This document shows, in pieces, positions 1 to 8,814 of a stretch of DNA of 64,000 bases (position 1 is its first letter; every line of letters starts with the position of its first letter). The position numbers and the translations under genes are program-made. This stretch comes from Niveibacterium terrae (GTDB taxonomy: Bacteria > Pseudomonadota > Gammaproteobacteria > Burkholderiales > Rhodocyclaceae), in assembly GCF_048213115.1 (NCBI RefSeq), contig NZ_CP172404.1, positions 3,410,001 through 3,474,000 of the forward strand, given 5' to 3'. Below the pieces are notes generated by a model. It had not been told where the DNA came from, searched no databases, and saw only the letters and a program-made list of their open reading frames with translations.

Positions 1-1014
1 TTCGGCGAAGAGCCAGGCCATCGCGGCGCAGGCGGTTGCAACCCAGGTATTGACGAAGGCGAGACCCGCGACGCCGTTCGCTTCGAGCGCGGACCCGGCG
101 TTGAAGCCGAACCAGCCGAACCACAGCAGCGAGGCACCAACCATCGTCAGCGTCAGGCTGTGCGGAGCCATCGATTCCTTGCCGTAACCGATACGCTTGC
201 CGATCAGGAAGGCGCCGACCAAGCCCGCAACCGCGGCGTTGATATGGACGACGGTACCGCCCGCGAAATCGAGCGCGCCCTTCTGGAACATGAAGCCGGC
301 GGTCGCGGTCAGCTTGTCCGCAGCGGCAGCCGAGACATAACCGTCAGGACCTGCCCAGTACCAGACCATGTGGCAGACGGGCAGATAGCTGAACGTAAAC
401 CACAGCACCGAGAACAGCATCACCGCCGAGAATTTGATCCGTTCGGCGAAGGCGCCGAGGATCAGCGCCACCGTGATCGCGGCAAAAGCGCCCTGGAAGG
501 CCACATAGATGAACTCGCTCAGTGCAACTCCCTTCGTGAAGGTCGCAGCGATCGAGTCCGGCGTGATGCCCTTCAGGAAGATCTTGTCGAAGCCACCGAT
601 GAACGCATTGCCTTCAGTGAAGGCCAGCGAATACCCGTAGACGACCCACAGCACCGTGATCAGCGAGAACACCGCGAAGCACTGCAGCAGCACCGACAGC
701 GCATTCTTGGTCCGCACCAGGCCGCCGTAGAACAGCGCCAGACCGGGAACGGTCATCAGGATCACAAAGGCAGCCGAGACGAGCAGCCAGGCATTGTCGC
801 CCTTGTTCGGAACCGGAGCGGCAGCGGCAGGTGCGCTGGCGTCTGCGGCCGGAGCCGCAACAGCCGGCGCGGCAGCGGGAGCCTCGGCGGCCGGAGCGGA
901 AGCCTCGGTCACGGCGGGAGCGCTCGCGGGATCGGCCGGCTTGTCATCGGCCCAGGCCATACTGCCAAAGCCGACGGCGGCTGCCGCCAACAGGATGGCA
1001 AGCATCTTTTTCAT
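1..1014 (-). CDS. amtB: Ammonium transporter Amt/AmtB, 3' end outside the window
   Basis: Inner-membrane ammonium channel of the Amt/Rh family. The 338 codons present start at the ATG at 1014, 20 bp after the PII gene, and run off the left edge. The translation opens with a signal peptide (MKKMLAILL... ending SMAWA, about residue 22). A linker of about 45 residues made mostly of Ala and Pro follows (about 23-70), then TM1 (LLVSAAFVILMTVPGLALFY). Family motifs are visible: FYGGLVRTKN, SVLWFTFSYLPVCHMVW, GALDFAGGTVVHINAA and WFGWFGFNAGSALEANG. The DFAGGTVVHI segment carries the first of the two pore histidines. The gene lies directly downstream of glnK, whose product normally blocks this channel when nitrogen is plentiful. 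The long Ala/Pro linker is unlike E. coli AmtB. Identity is secure; the C-terminus cannot be judged. Confidence 0.96.
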   Translation of the reverse strand, partial: MKKMLAILLAAAAVGFGSMAWADDKPADPASAPAVTEASAPAAEAPAAAPAVAAPAADASAPAAAAPVPNKGDNAWLLVSAAFVILMTVPGLALFYGGLVRTKNALSVLLQCFAVFSLITVLWVVYGYSLAFTEGNAFIGGFDKIFLKGITPDSIAATFTKGVALSEFIYVAFQGAFAAITVALILGAFAERIKFSAVMLFSVLWFTFSYLPVCHMVWYWAGPDGYVSAAAADKLTATAGFMFQKGALDFAGGTVVHINAAVAGLVGAFLIGKRIGYGKESMAPHSLTLTMVGASLLWFGWFGFNAGSALEANGVAGLAFVNTWVATACAAMAWLFAE

Positions 1015-1034
1015 GTCTGTTTCTCCCTGGATTC

Positions 1035-1373
1035 TCAGAGTGCTTCGCCGCCGGTCTCGCCGGTGCGAATGCGGATGGCTTGTTCGAGATCGAAAACGAA
1101 GATCTTTCCGTCGCCGATCTTTCCGGTGTTGGCGGATTTCTCGATCGCTTCGATGACCTGATCGAGCAGTTCGTCGGCGATCGCGATTTCGATTTTGACC
1201 TTGGGCAGGAAATCGACGACGTATTCCGCACCGCGATAAAGCTCGGTGTGCCCCTTCTGGCGGCCGAAACCCTTGACCTCGGTGACCGTGATTCCCTGAA
1301 CACCGATCGCGGAAAGGGCTTCTCTGACCTCGTCAAGCTTGAAGGGCTTGATGATGGCGGTAACGAATTTCAT
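1035..1373 (-). CDS. glnK: Nitrogen regulatory protein PII (GlnK/GlnB)
   Basis: Trimeric PII signal protein of 112 residues that senses 2-oxoglutarate, ATP/ADP and glutamine and gates the ammonium channel. The start MKFVTAIIKPFKLDEV is typical. The T-loop contains the uridylylation tyrosine at residue 51 (YRGAEYVVDF), and the C-terminal signature TGKIGDGKIFV is intact. An upstream in-frame ATG (five residues earlier) exists, but AGGAG lies 5 nt before the ATG at 1373, which fits the family start. It is followed at 20 bp by the ammonium transporter and preceded at 58 bp by the TorF porin, so the three are probably one nitrogen-limitation operon. Linkage to amt favours the name glnK over glnB. 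Confidence 0.97.
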   Translation of the reverse strand: MKFVTAIIKPFKLDEVREALSAIGVQGITVTEVKGFGRQKGHTELYRGAEYVVDFLPKVKIEIAIADELLDQVIEAIEKSANTGKIGDGKIFVFDLEQAIRIRTGETGGEAL

Positions 1374-1431
1374 GCTGGCTCCTTGCAATGTCGCGCGGCG
1401 GCCCTATGCCCGCCGCTCGCGAATCAGTTGA

Positions 1432-2229
1432 TCAGAGGGTTTTGCCGACGGTCAGCACGACGCGTCCGGAACCCAGATTCTTGTCGTAGGCGTTGCGATA
1501 AAACTGGCCGGCATCACCCTTCGCATTGGTGCCGACATAGGAGAGGCCCCAGCTCAACCCGAGCGCATCCTTGGAAACACCCAGCTTCCAGTCGGTGTAG
1601 GACGCGTCGTCATAGCCTTTGACGTTCTGATAGCCGACGTGAGTCGTCAGATTGACCCCGGCGCCGACATCGAAGACTCCGGTCGCATCGAGGTAATAGC
1701 TGCCGTTGGTCTTGTCGCCGTTGGGCGCCTTGGCGCCGAACAGATTCGTGAAGGAATACGAACCCTTGACCGTGAACCACTTCCAGGTACCCGCCGCATA
1801 GCCTTCAAAGGTATTCGGGCTGGTAAAACCATCGGGATATTTCCCCGGGTAGTAATACTCGAGGACACCGACGTCGTAGCTGATATCGCCGGCCTTTCCC
1901 TTATAGCCGCCGTAGACGTCCATCTCGATCGGCGCCGAGACTCCGGACGTGCCCGACCAGGCCGAGCTTTGATCGGAGAGCCAGCTGATGCTCGAAGCCC
2001 AGGTTCCCAGATAGACACCGCTCGAATGCGCATAATCGAATCCGCCCTGGATGGCCGGCTTGTGATTGCTCTGGGCGATGCCGCGATAGAGGTATTCAGA
2101 AGCAAGAGTCACATTGCCCGTCAGGGTATGGTCAGGGGCGGGAGCTTCTTCGGCAAGAGCCGCGGAGGAAACGGCGAAGGCACCGAGGAAGGCTAGAGCG
2201 AGGGGGGTCTTGCGCATGAAGCAGTGCAT
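1432..2229 (-). CDS. TorF family putative porin
   Basis: Outer-membrane beta-barrel protein of 265 residues in the TorF/Gcw_chp family. A signal peptide (MRKTPLALAF... to SSAALA) is followed by beta-strand-rich sequence with the family opening LTGNVTLASEYLYRGIAQS and a terminal strand ending VVLTVGKTL. AGGGAG sits 7 nt before the first ATG (2229), which adds four residues ahead of MRK. The position upstream of glnK-amtB is a recurrent betaproteobacterial arrangement and suggests a pore that admits ammonium or another nitrogen source under nitrogen limitation. That role is inferred from context, since the family has no well-defined substrate. A sigma-54-type promoter and NtrC-like sites lie just upstream. 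Confidence 0.88.
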   Translation of the reverse strand: MHCFMRKTPLALAFLGAFAVSSAALAEEAPAPDHTLTGNVTLASEYLYRGIAQSNHKPAIQGGFDYAHSSGVYLGTWASSISWLSDQSSAWSGTSGVSAPIEMDVYGGYKGKAGDISYDVGVLEYYYPGKYPDGFTSPNTFEGYAAGTWKWFTVKGSYSFTNLFGAKAPNGDKTNGSYYLDATGVFDVGAGVNLTTHVGYQNVKGYDDASYTDWKLGVSKDALGLSWGLSYVGTNAKGDAGQFYRNAYDKNLGSGRVVLTVGKTL

Positions 2230-2274
2230 GGAATTCTCCCTGTTTGAATATGAAACACTTGGCGTGATCCATTA

Positions 2275-2290
2275 CGCACGAAGCGTGCCA
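2275..2290 (-). promoter_or_regulatory. Sigma-54 promoter candidate for porin-glnK-amtB
   Basis: Read on the minus strand, 2290 to 2275 gives TGGCACGCTTCGTGCG. This matches the -24/-12 consensus TGGCACG-N4-TTGCW, with the invariant GG and GC dinucleotides at correct spacing and two mismatches in the -12 element. It lies 46 bp upstream of the porin start and downstream, in the transcriptional sense, of two NtrC-like sites. Confidence 0.68.
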
Positions 2291-2374
2291 CCCACTCTCT
2301 CTCCGCAAATCGGGCCCGCAAACCGGGCCAGAACAGGGGCTACGCACCGCGCTGAGACGCCAGGCTTTGATCAT

Positions 2375-2429
2375 TGCACCAACATAGAGCACAAACACAG
2401 GCATTCCTCCCGCGCACCAGTCAGGTGCA
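2375..2429 (-). promoter_or_regulatory. Two NtrC-like enhancer sites
   Basis: The NtrC consensus is TGCACC-N5-GGTGCA. Positions 2413-2429 read CGCACC-AGTCA-GGTGCA, one mismatch from the consensus. Positions 2375-2391 read TGCACC-AACAT-AGAGCA, two mismatches. They sit about 100-150 bp upstream of the -12/-24 element at 2275-2290, the usual enhancer distance, and just ahead of ubiK on the other strand. Tandem sites plus a sigma-54 promoter in front of glnK-amtB make nitrogen control likely. Confidence 0.65.
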
Positions 2430-2478
2430 AAAACCTGCGTGCTACACTGAATCGCCGCTTTCTTTTCCAGGAGCCACC

Positions 2479-2742
2479 ATGATCGAAACACCCAAATTCG
2501 TCGAAGAAGCCCAGAAGAAGATCAGTCAATTGCTGGAGAACACCCCGGCCGCCGACATCGAGCGCAACCTCAAAGCGCTGCTTGCCTCGCTGCTCGTCAA
2601 GATGGATCTGGTGACCCGCGAGGAATTCGAGGTCCAGCGCGAATTGCTGTCCCGCGCGCGCGAGACACTCGCTCAGCAGGAAGCGCGGATCACGGAACTG
2701 GAAGCCCGCCAGGCAGGAGCAGATAAACAAATCGAACCCTGA
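2479..2742 (+). CDS. ubiK: Ubiquinone biosynthesis accessory factor UbiK
   Basis: Small alpha-helical protein of 87 residues in the UbiK/YqiC (BMFP) family, which assists assembly of the ubiquinone biosynthesis complex. The family pattern is clear: an N-terminal amphipathic segment (FVEEAQKKISQLLENTP), a central LKALLASLLVKMDLVTREEFEVQ block, and a C-terminal coiled coil (RARETLAQQEARITELEAR). The start at 2479 is set by CAGGAG 6-7 nt upstream. It is divergent from the nitrogen operon and 72 bp upstream of cytochrome b561. Confidence 0.92.
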   Translation: MIETPKFVEEAQKKISQLLENTPAADIERNLKALLASLLVKMDLVTREEFEVQRELLSRARETLAQQEARITELEARQAGADKQIEP

Positions 2743-2814
2743 GCACAAATCGCGGTCACAGACGCGGAACGGAGCGCGGAACGCACTCCGGGGATCCATT
2801 CACGAGGAATCGAA

Positions 2815-3369
2815 ATGAGTCAGCCTTCTGCCGCCTACACTTCCACCGCGATCGCGCTGCACTGGCTGATCGCGCTTCTGATCTTCCTCGCCTTTCCGGT
2901 CGGCCTGTACATGGCCGATCTGCCGGCTTCTCCCGGCAAGTACGCGATCTACGGCTATCACAAATGGGCCGGGATCACCGTGCTGGCTCTGGTGCTGATC
3001 CGCGTCGTCTGGCGCGCGACCCACCGTCCGCCCGAGCTCCCCGCCAGCATGGGCCGCTTCGAGCAGGTGCTGGCCAAAGCCGGTCACCACACGCTGTACC
3101 TGCTGATGGTGCTGACTCCGCTGAGCGGCTGGCTGTTCAGCTCGGCGCGCGGTCACCAGACGATCTGGTTCGGCGTGCTGCCGCTACCCGATCTGGTGCC
3201 GAAAAACGACGCGCTGGGCGACATCCTGCACGAGAGCCACGAGGTCCTGGCCTGGCTGATCGTGCTGATCGCATTGGGTCACGCCGCCGTGGCGCTCAAG
3301 CACCACTTCATCGAAAAGGACGGAGTGCTCGCGAGGATGCTGCCATGGGGTGGAAGAGGAGTTAAGTGA
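2815..3369 (+). CDS. Cytochrome b561
   Basis: Inner-membrane di-heme cytochrome b561 (CybB type) of 184 residues with four transmembrane helices. Candidate heme-ligand histidines are at residue 16 (TAIALHWLIA, helix 1), residue 49 (YGYHKWAG, helix 2), and in the HESHEVLAW and ALGHAAVALKHH segments of helices 3-4. Such proteins pass electrons between ubiquinol and periplasmic acceptors such as superoxide. GAGGAA precedes the ATG. A bidirectional hairpin terminator follows 80 bp downstream. Confidence 0.93.
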   Translation: MSQPSAAYTSTAIALHWLIALLIFLAFPVGLYMADLPASPGKYAIYGYHKWAGITVLALVLIRVVWRATHRPPELPASMGRFEQVLAKAGHHTLYLLMVLTPLSGWLFSSARGHQTIWFGVLPLPDLVPKNDALGDILHESHEVLAWLIVLIALGHAAVALKHHFIEKDGVLARMLPWGGRGVK

Positions 3370-3450
3370 CGAAGAGGAGCTTCTCCTCGTGTACAACGCA
3401 CGCCAACGTTTTCTGAGCCTTTCGTCTGGCGCGGAGCTTCAAAAGAATCA

Positions 3451-3478
3451 AAAAAGCGGAGCCTCAGCTCCGCTTTTT
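3451..3478. terminator. Bidirectional intrinsic terminator
   Basis: A 12-bp perfect stem, AAAAAGCGGAGC / GCTCCGCTTTTT with loop CTCA. The A/T runs provide a U-tract on either strand, so it can end both the cytochrome b561 transcript (+) and the convergent tolC transcript (-). Confidence 0.88.
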
Positions 3479-3494
3479 CGTTCCCCCAAACCCG

Positions 3495-4913
3495 TCACTT
3501 CTTCTTGCGCCCGGTCAGCGCGTCAGCCGCGCTCTTCTTGTTGCCCGGCTCGGTCTTCGGCGTCGTATCCGGCAAAGTGATCGGCCGGCCGGCCGCCTCG
3601 GGGTCGAGCAGGCCGTTGATCGCCTGGATGTCGGTCTCCCCCAGAGTTCCGGTCGCGCTCTTGAGCTGGAGCTGGGCCAGCAGCGTGTCATAGCGGGCCC
3701 GCGAGAGCTGGCGGAAAGTATCGAAGAACTGGGTCTCGGCGTTCAGCACGTCGATATTGATCCGCACTCCGACCTGATAGCCCAGCTTGTTTGCTTCGAC
3801 GGCGCTGCGCGACGAGAGCAGCGCCGCCTCGTAGCCCGCAACCTGCGCGATTCCGCTGGTCACACCGAGGTAGGCCTGGCGCACGCCCAGGGACGCGGCG
3901 CGCCGGGCATCCTCGTAATCGGAGCGAGCCTTGTCGCGCAGCGCCAGCGATTCGCGCACCTTGGACTGCGTATAGCCGCCGGCGAAGATCGGCAGGCTCA
4001 GCTGCACACCGATCGACCCCGAAGTGATTTTCGACTCGGTCGCCGTGATGCCGCCGATCGCATTGTTGTTGGTCGCCCCATAGCTCGCGACGATGTCGGC
4101 GGTCGGCAGGTGGCCGGCACGGTTGCTCGACAGCGTCTTGTTGGCGATCTCGGCCGCCAGCTTCGCGGCCTGGACTCCGAAGTTGTCCTCCTCGGCGCGC
4201 GTGGCCCACTGAGCCATGTCGGCAGGCTGAGGCGAGTCGAAATGCACCCCTTCGCGCAGCGGAGCCAGCGCGTTGTATTCCTTGCCCGTGTAGCGGCGCA
4301 GCGTCTCGCGCTTGATCTCGACATTCGCCGAAGCGGCCGCCTCATTGGCGACGACAAGGTCAAAGCGCGACTGGGCTTCATGGACGTCGGTGATCGTCGT
4401 CGTGCCGACTTCAAAGCTCTTCTTCGCGAGTTCGAGCTGCTGCATCGTTGCCCCCTTCTGGGCCACGATGCTGGCCAGCGTCTCCTGGGCATTGAGCAGA
4501 TCGAAATAGGCGCCGGCAACGCGAAGGACCAGATCCTGACGCGCGCTTTCAAGCTGCAGTTCGGAGACCGTCGAGGCGAGATTGCCCTGCTCGTACTGAT
4601 ACCAGTTCTGCATCCGGAACAGCGGCTGGGTCAGCTGCACGCCCCACTGATTGCTCCCATAGCGACCGCTGTAGCCGGGCAGGGGGCGCTTGATTTCGGA
4701 ATCGTTGTACTGCACGGTCGCCGAAGCACCGATCTGGGGCAGAAGTCCCGCCCGCCCCTGAATCCGGCTCTCCTGCCCCGCCGCAGCCTGGGAGCGCGCC
4801 GACGCGAACTGCGCATCGAACGCGAAGGCGTCCCGATAAACCCCAAGAAGATCGGCGGCAACCGCCCCTTCGGCAAAAAGTCCAGCGATCAACACGGCAA
4901 GCATTCGCTTCAT
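3495..4913 (-). CDS. tolC: TolC family outer-membrane efflux channel
   Basis: Outer-membrane factor of tripartite efflux and type I secretion, 472 residues. The signal peptide is MKRMLAVLIAGLFAEGAVAA, starting YRDAFAFDAQFASARSQ as in TolC. Two OEP repeats follow, with family landmarks TQPLFRMQNWYQYEQG, GTTTITDVHEAQSRFDL, SLPIFAGGYTQSKVRES and VGVRINIDVLNAETQFFDT. The start at 4913 is preferred to one 16 residues upstream because the signal peptide begins there and GGAGAG precedes it. It lies downstream of the Pcm-like gene and the RND pump genes on the same strand, so it probably supplies their exit channel. Confidence 0.93.
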   Translation of the reverse strand: MKRMLAVLIAGLFAEGAVAADLLGVYRDAFAFDAQFASARSQAAAGQESRIQGRAGLLPQIGASATVQYNDSEIKRPLPGYSGRYGSNQWGVQLTQPLFRMQNWYQYEQGNLASTVSELQLESARQDLVLRVAGAYFDLLNAQETLASIVAQKGATMQQLELAKKSFEVGTTTITDVHEAQSRFDLVVANEAAASANVEIKRETLRRYTGKEYNALAPLREGVHFDSPQPADMAQWATRAEEDNFGVQAAKLAAEIANKTLSSNRAGHLPTADIVASYGATNNNAIGGITATESKITSGSIGVQLSLPIFAGGYTQSKVRESLALRDKARSDYEDARRAASLGVRQAYLGVTSGIAQVAGYEAALLSSRSAVEANKLGYQVGVRINIDVLNAETQFFDTFRQLSRARYDTLLAQLQLKSATGTLGETDIQAINGLLDPEAAGRPITLPDTTPKTEPGNKKSAADALTGRKKK

Positions 4914-4992
4914 GGTGACAGTCTCTCCGTCGCTTTGATTCGGAATTCCCGGATCAGACACCCGCGATGTATCCGGGAAATTTCGCGGAAGA

Positions 4993-5643
4993 TCAGAACG
5001 AAAACCCGGAATGCGCCGACTGGCGCAGCTCGGGCACCAGAGTATCGAAAACGACGGACTTGCGGATTCTCCCCTCTGCGGTTTTCGTGTACAGCGTGGC
5101 CTGCATCACGGGAGCACGGCCGACAAACGCGAACAGACGACCTCCCGCCGCGAGCTGATCGAACAGGACGTCCGGAAGCTCCTGGACGCCGCCAGAGAGC
5201 AGGATTGCGTCATAGGGAACACCGGCCGGCCACCCCGCAAGGCCATCGCCTTGCTCGACAGTCACGTTGTCGACGCCGGCGCTTTGCAGCGCGCGCTGCG
5301 CAAGCGCCGCGAGTTCGGGATCGATCTCGACAGCCCGGACCCATTCGGCGCGGTGCGCGAGCAGGGCCGCCATGCCCCCCGAACCGGCCCCCACTTCAAG
5401 CACCTTGTCGCCGGGCTTGATCGCCAGTGCCTGAAGAATCTTGGCTTCCAGCTTGGGTTCGAGCATCCTCTGTCCCTTGCCGATCGGCAGCTCGGTGTCG
5501 GTGAATGCCTGGGCGCGCAGCGCCTCGGGCACGAAGAGTTCACGCTTGACGCTCGCAAGCGCCTCCAGAACTTCGGGATCGAACACGTCCCAGGGACGGA
5601 TCTGCTGCTCGATCATGTTGAAACGCGCACGCTCAAAATCCAT
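4993..5643 (-). CDS. Protein-L-isoaspartate O-methyltransferase family protein
   Basis: SAM-dependent methyltransferase of the Pcm family, 216 residues. Visible are the N-terminal MIEQQIRPWDVFDPEVLEAL, the SAM-binding motif VLEVGAGSGGMAALLA, the acidic VEIDPEL and the Pcm-type loop DAILLSGGVQELP. In classical Pcm the last segment reads DAIIVTAAP, so substrate specificity may have drifted. The start at 5643 is preferred to one six residues upstream because the family start (MDFERARFNMIEQQIRP) is there, with a GGGGAAG just before. It lies between the RND pump gene (21 bp) and tolC (79 bp). The pcm-tolC adjacency is common in betaproteobacteria. Confidence 0.85.
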   Translation of the reverse strand: MDFERARFNMIEQQIRPWDVFDPEVLEALASVKRELFVPEALRAQAFTDTELPIGKGQRMLEPKLEAKILQALAIKPGDKVLEVGAGSGGMAALLAHRAEWVRAVEIDPELAALAQRALQSAGVDNVTVEQGDGLAGWPAGVPYDAILLSGGVQELPDVLFDQLAAGGRLFAFVGRAPVMQATLYTKTAEGRIRKSVVFDTLVPELRQSAHSGFSF

Positions 5644-5664
5644 CTTCTTCCCCGAAAACAATCG

Positions 5665-8600
5665 TCAGGCTTTCGATTCTAGCGCGCGCCGAGGAGGAGG
5701 AGTCACCCTGTCCCAGGCCGCATAGAGCGCGGGCAGGAAAATCAGCGTCAGAACGGTCGCGACCGCGAGCCCTCCCATGATTGCGACCGCCATCGGTCCG
5801 AAGAAATCGCTGCGGGCCAGCGGGATCATCGCCAGAATCGCCGCGGCGGCGGTCAGCATGATCGGGCGGAAGCGCCTGACCGCCGATTCGATGATCGCCT
5901 CCCAGGGCGTGCGCCCGGCCTGAAGATCCTGGCGGATCTGGTCGACAAGGATCACCGAGTTGCGCATGATCATTCCTGACAGCGCGATCGTGCCGAGCAT
6001 CGCGACAAAGCCGAAAGGCTGACCGAAGACGAGCAGCGAAATCACGACGCCGATCAGCCCCAGAGGCGCGGTCAGCAGTACCATCGCGGTCCGCGAAAAG
6101 CTCTGCAACTGCACCATCAGCACGGTCAGCACAACGAGCAGGAAGAGCGGAATACCGGCGGCGACCGCCTTGCCGCCCTTCGCACTCTCCTCGACCGTGC
6201 CTCCGACATCGATGTGATAGCCCAGAGGCAGCTTGGTGCGCAGCGCTTCGATCTTCGGCATCAGCCGCTCGGTCACCGTTGCAGGCAGCTCGGCCCCGTA
6301 GAGGTTGGCCCGCACGGTCACGGTCGGCACGCGGTCGCGGCGCCAGATCACCCCCGGCTCGTAGCCGTATTCGAAGCTCGCAACCTGGGTCAGCGGCACT
6401 CCCCGCCCCGTCCCGGTCGGGATCACCAGTTCGGTGAGCAGCGAGAGCTTCTCGCGCTCTTCCCGCGTGCCGCGCACGACGAGCTGTATCGTTTCGATTC
6501 CTTCGCGGTACTGGCTGATGGTCTGCCCGCTGACCGTCGCGTTGAGCAGCGTCGAAATATCGGCAACCGACAGCCCGAGCAGCCTCGCCTTTTCGGGGTC
6601 GACATGGACCTTGACGAGCTTGGAAGCTTCATCCCAGTCCTTCTGCACATTCGACAAAACCGGTTCGCCACGCATGACCCCGAGCACCTTGTCGGCGATC
6701 TTGTGGATCTCGCCGTGCTCGGGCCCGCTGACCCGGAACTGCACAGGAAAGCCCACCGGAGGGCCGGTCTCCAGCCGCGTGATCGATGCGCGCAGCTCGC
6801 TGAAGTCGCGGGCGAACAATGCGATCAGCCGACTGCGCAGCGCCTCGCGCTCGACGGCTCCGTGGGTCAGCACGACAAATTGGGCAAAGTTCGCCTGGGG
6901 CAGCTGCTGATCCAGAGGCAGATAGAAACGCGGGCTGCCGGTGCCGACATAGGCAACGTAGTTCTCAATCCCCTTTTCCCGGGCCAGCACCTTCTCGAAG
7001 CGCCGAACCGCCGAATCCGCCGCAGCAAAGGATGCCCCCTGGGCGAGGCGAAGATCGACGACGAGTTCGGGCCGCGTCGAATCGGGAAAGAACTGCTGGG
7101 GAATGAAGCGGAAGCCCCAGATCGCAACCGCGAAAGCCGCCAGCGTCACCGCGATCGTGACCCAGCGATACCGTACGCAGACCTCGACGAAGGCGCGGAA
7201 GCGCCGGTAGAAAGAAGTCTGGTACAAGCTGTCCTCGCTGTGCCCCGGCGCGGGCGCCAGACGCGCGGCCAGAGCGGGCGAGAGCGTCGCGAGCCAGCGC
7301 CGCAAACGCCCCACTTCGCGCTTCGCCGCGTGATCGGGCAACAGGTGGTAGCCCAGATAGGGCACGAAGAGCACAGCGGCGATCCAGGAGAGCAGCAGCG
7401 CGATCACGATGACCTGGAAGATCGCGCGCGTGTATTCGCCGGTGCTCGACTGCGCGGTCGCGATCGGCAGGAAGCCAGCCGCGGTGATCAGCGTTCCGGA
7501 CAGCATCGGCATTGCCGTCGACGTATAGGCGAAGCTCGCCGCTTTGCTCCTCTCCCAGCCCTGCTCCATCTTGGTCGCCATCATCTCGACCGCGATGATC
7601 GCGTCGTCCACCAAGAGGCCAAGCGCCATGATCAGCGCGCCAAGCGAGATCTTGTGCAGCCCGATATCGCTGACCTGCATCACGAAGAACGTGATCGCCA
7701 GCACGACCGGAATCGAGATCGCGACGACGATCCCGGTGCGCAGCCCCAACGAGAGCAGGCTCACCGCCAGCACGATCAGTACCGCTTCGGCAAGCGAGCG
7801 GACGAACTCATGGACCGACTGCTGAACCGCATGCGGCTGATCGGCGACGCGTTCGAGCTTCACGCCCACCGGAAGCTGCTTGTCGACTGTCGCGATGATA
7901 CGGTCCAGGCTACGCCCGAGCGCGACGATATCGCCGCCTGAACGCATCGCTATGCCGATCCCCAACGCCGGCTGCCCCATGTAGCGCATCGCATCCTGGG
8001 GCGGATCGGCATAGCCGCGGCGCACTTCGGCGATGTCGCCGAGGCGAAAGCTCCGCTCGGCGGCCCGGACCGGCAGGGCCCGCAAGCTCTCCAGCGAATC
8101 GAACTTGCTGTCCGGACGCAGATAGATCCGCTCATCACGAAGCTCGAATGAGCCAGCCGGACTCACCGCGTTCTGGGCCGCGATCGCTTGCGCGATCGCG
8201 CGCTGATCGACCCCCAGAGTCGCGAGCTTCAGATTCGAGAACTCGACCCAGATCCGTTGCTCCTGCTCGCCGAACAGATCGACCTTGCCGACGTCCTCGA
8301 CCTTGAGCAGTTCGAGGCGGATCTGTTCCGCGTAGCGCTTCAGATCCGCCGGGCTCATTCCGTCGCCAACCAGGGCCAGGATATTCCCGTAGGTGTCGCC
8401 GAACTCGTCGTTGAAGAAAGGCCCCTGGACCCCCTGCGGCAGCGTATAGGCGATATCGCCAACCCGCTTGCGGATCTGGTAGAACAGCTCGGGCATCCGG
8501 GTCGATGGAAGACTGTCCCGGGCGACCAGCATCACCGTCGACTCGCCCGGCTGGGAATAGCTGCGGATGAAATCGGTCTCGCCGAGCTGCTGGATCTTCT

Positions 8601-8814
8601 TCTCGATCTTGTCGGTGACCTGCTGCTCGACTTCGTGCGCGCTCGCGCCCGGCCACAGGGTCTTGATCACCATGACCTTGAAAGTGAAGGGCGGATCCTC
8701 GGACTGCCCCAGGTGCGTATAGGCGAGCGCACCGACCAGAGTCAGCACGACGACCAGGAAGAGCACCAGTTGCTGGTGGCGAAGTCCCCAGTCGGAAAAG
8801 TTGAACCGCCTCAT
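5665..8814 (-). CDS. Efflux RND transporter permease subunit (AcrB-like)
   Basis: Proton-driven inner-membrane pump of 1049 residues, the full length of the HAE-RND family. It has an N-terminal helix (LVLFLVVVLTLVGALAYTHL), a porter domain, and the TM4 proton-relay motif GLLVDDAIIAVEMM with paired aspartates. The second half is duplicated, with a C-terminal membrane block ALSGMIMRNSVILVDQI and the final PLYA-type ending LPALYAAW. The sequence resembles the compact RND branch (QSEDPPFTFKVMVI start) rather than AcrB proper. It overlaps the adaptor gene by four bases (ATGA) and is therefore translationally coupled. Substrates cannot be read from sequence. Confidence 0.93.
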   Translation of the reverse strand: MRRFNFSDWGLRHQQLVLFLVVVLTLVGALAYTHLGQSEDPPFTFKVMVIKTLWPGASAHEVEQQVTDKIEKKIQQLGETDFIRSYSQPGESTVMLVARDSLPSTRMPELFYQIRKRVGDIAYTLPQGVQGPFFNDEFGDTYGNILALVGDGMSPADLKRYAEQIRLELLKVEDVGKVDLFGEQEQRIWVEFSNLKLATLGVDQRAIAQAIAAQNAVSPAGSFELRDERIYLRPDSKFDSLESLRALPVRAAERSFRLGDIAEVRRGYADPPQDAMRYMGQPALGIGIAMRSGGDIVALGRSLDRIIATVDKQLPVGVKLERVADQPHAVQQSVHEFVRSLAEAVLIVLAVSLLSLGLRTGIVVAISIPVVLAITFFVMQVSDIGLHKISLGALIMALGLLVDDAIIAVEMMATKMEQGWERSKAASFAYTSTAMPMLSGTLITAAGFLPIATAQSSTGEYTRAIFQVIVIALLLSWIAAVLFVPYLGYHLLPDHAAKREVGRLRRWLATLSPALAARLAPAPGHSEDSLYQTSFYRRFRAFVEVCVRYRWVTIAVTLAAFAVAIWGFRFIPQQFFPDSTRPELVVDLRLAQGASFAAADSAVRRFEKVLAREKGIENYVAYVGTGSPRFYLPLDQQLPQANFAQFVVLTHGAVEREALRSRLIALFARDFSELRASITRLETGPPVGFPVQFRVSGPEHGEIHKIADKVLGVMRGEPVLSNVQKDWDEASKLVKVHVDPEKARLLGLSVADISTLLNATVSGQTISQYREGIETIQLVVRGTREEREKLSLLTELVIPTGTGRGVPLTQVASFEYGYEPGVIWRRDRVPTVTVRANLYGAELPATVTERLMPKIEALRTKLPLGYHIDVGGTVEESAKGGKAVAAGIPLFLLVVLTVLMVQLQSFSRTAMVLLTAPLGLIGVVISLLVFGQPFGFVAMLGTIALSGMIMRNSVILVDQIRQDLQAGRTPWEAIIESAVRRFRPIMLTAAAAILAMIPLARSDFFGPMAVAIMGGLAVATVLTLIFLPALYAAWDRVTPPPRRALESKA

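Noticed and set aside
160..1622. Long Arg/Asp-rich open frames on the plus strand opposite amtB, glnK and the porin
   Set aside because: They are antisense shadows of well-supported genes, with low-complexity Arg/Asp/Gly composition and no ribosome sites.
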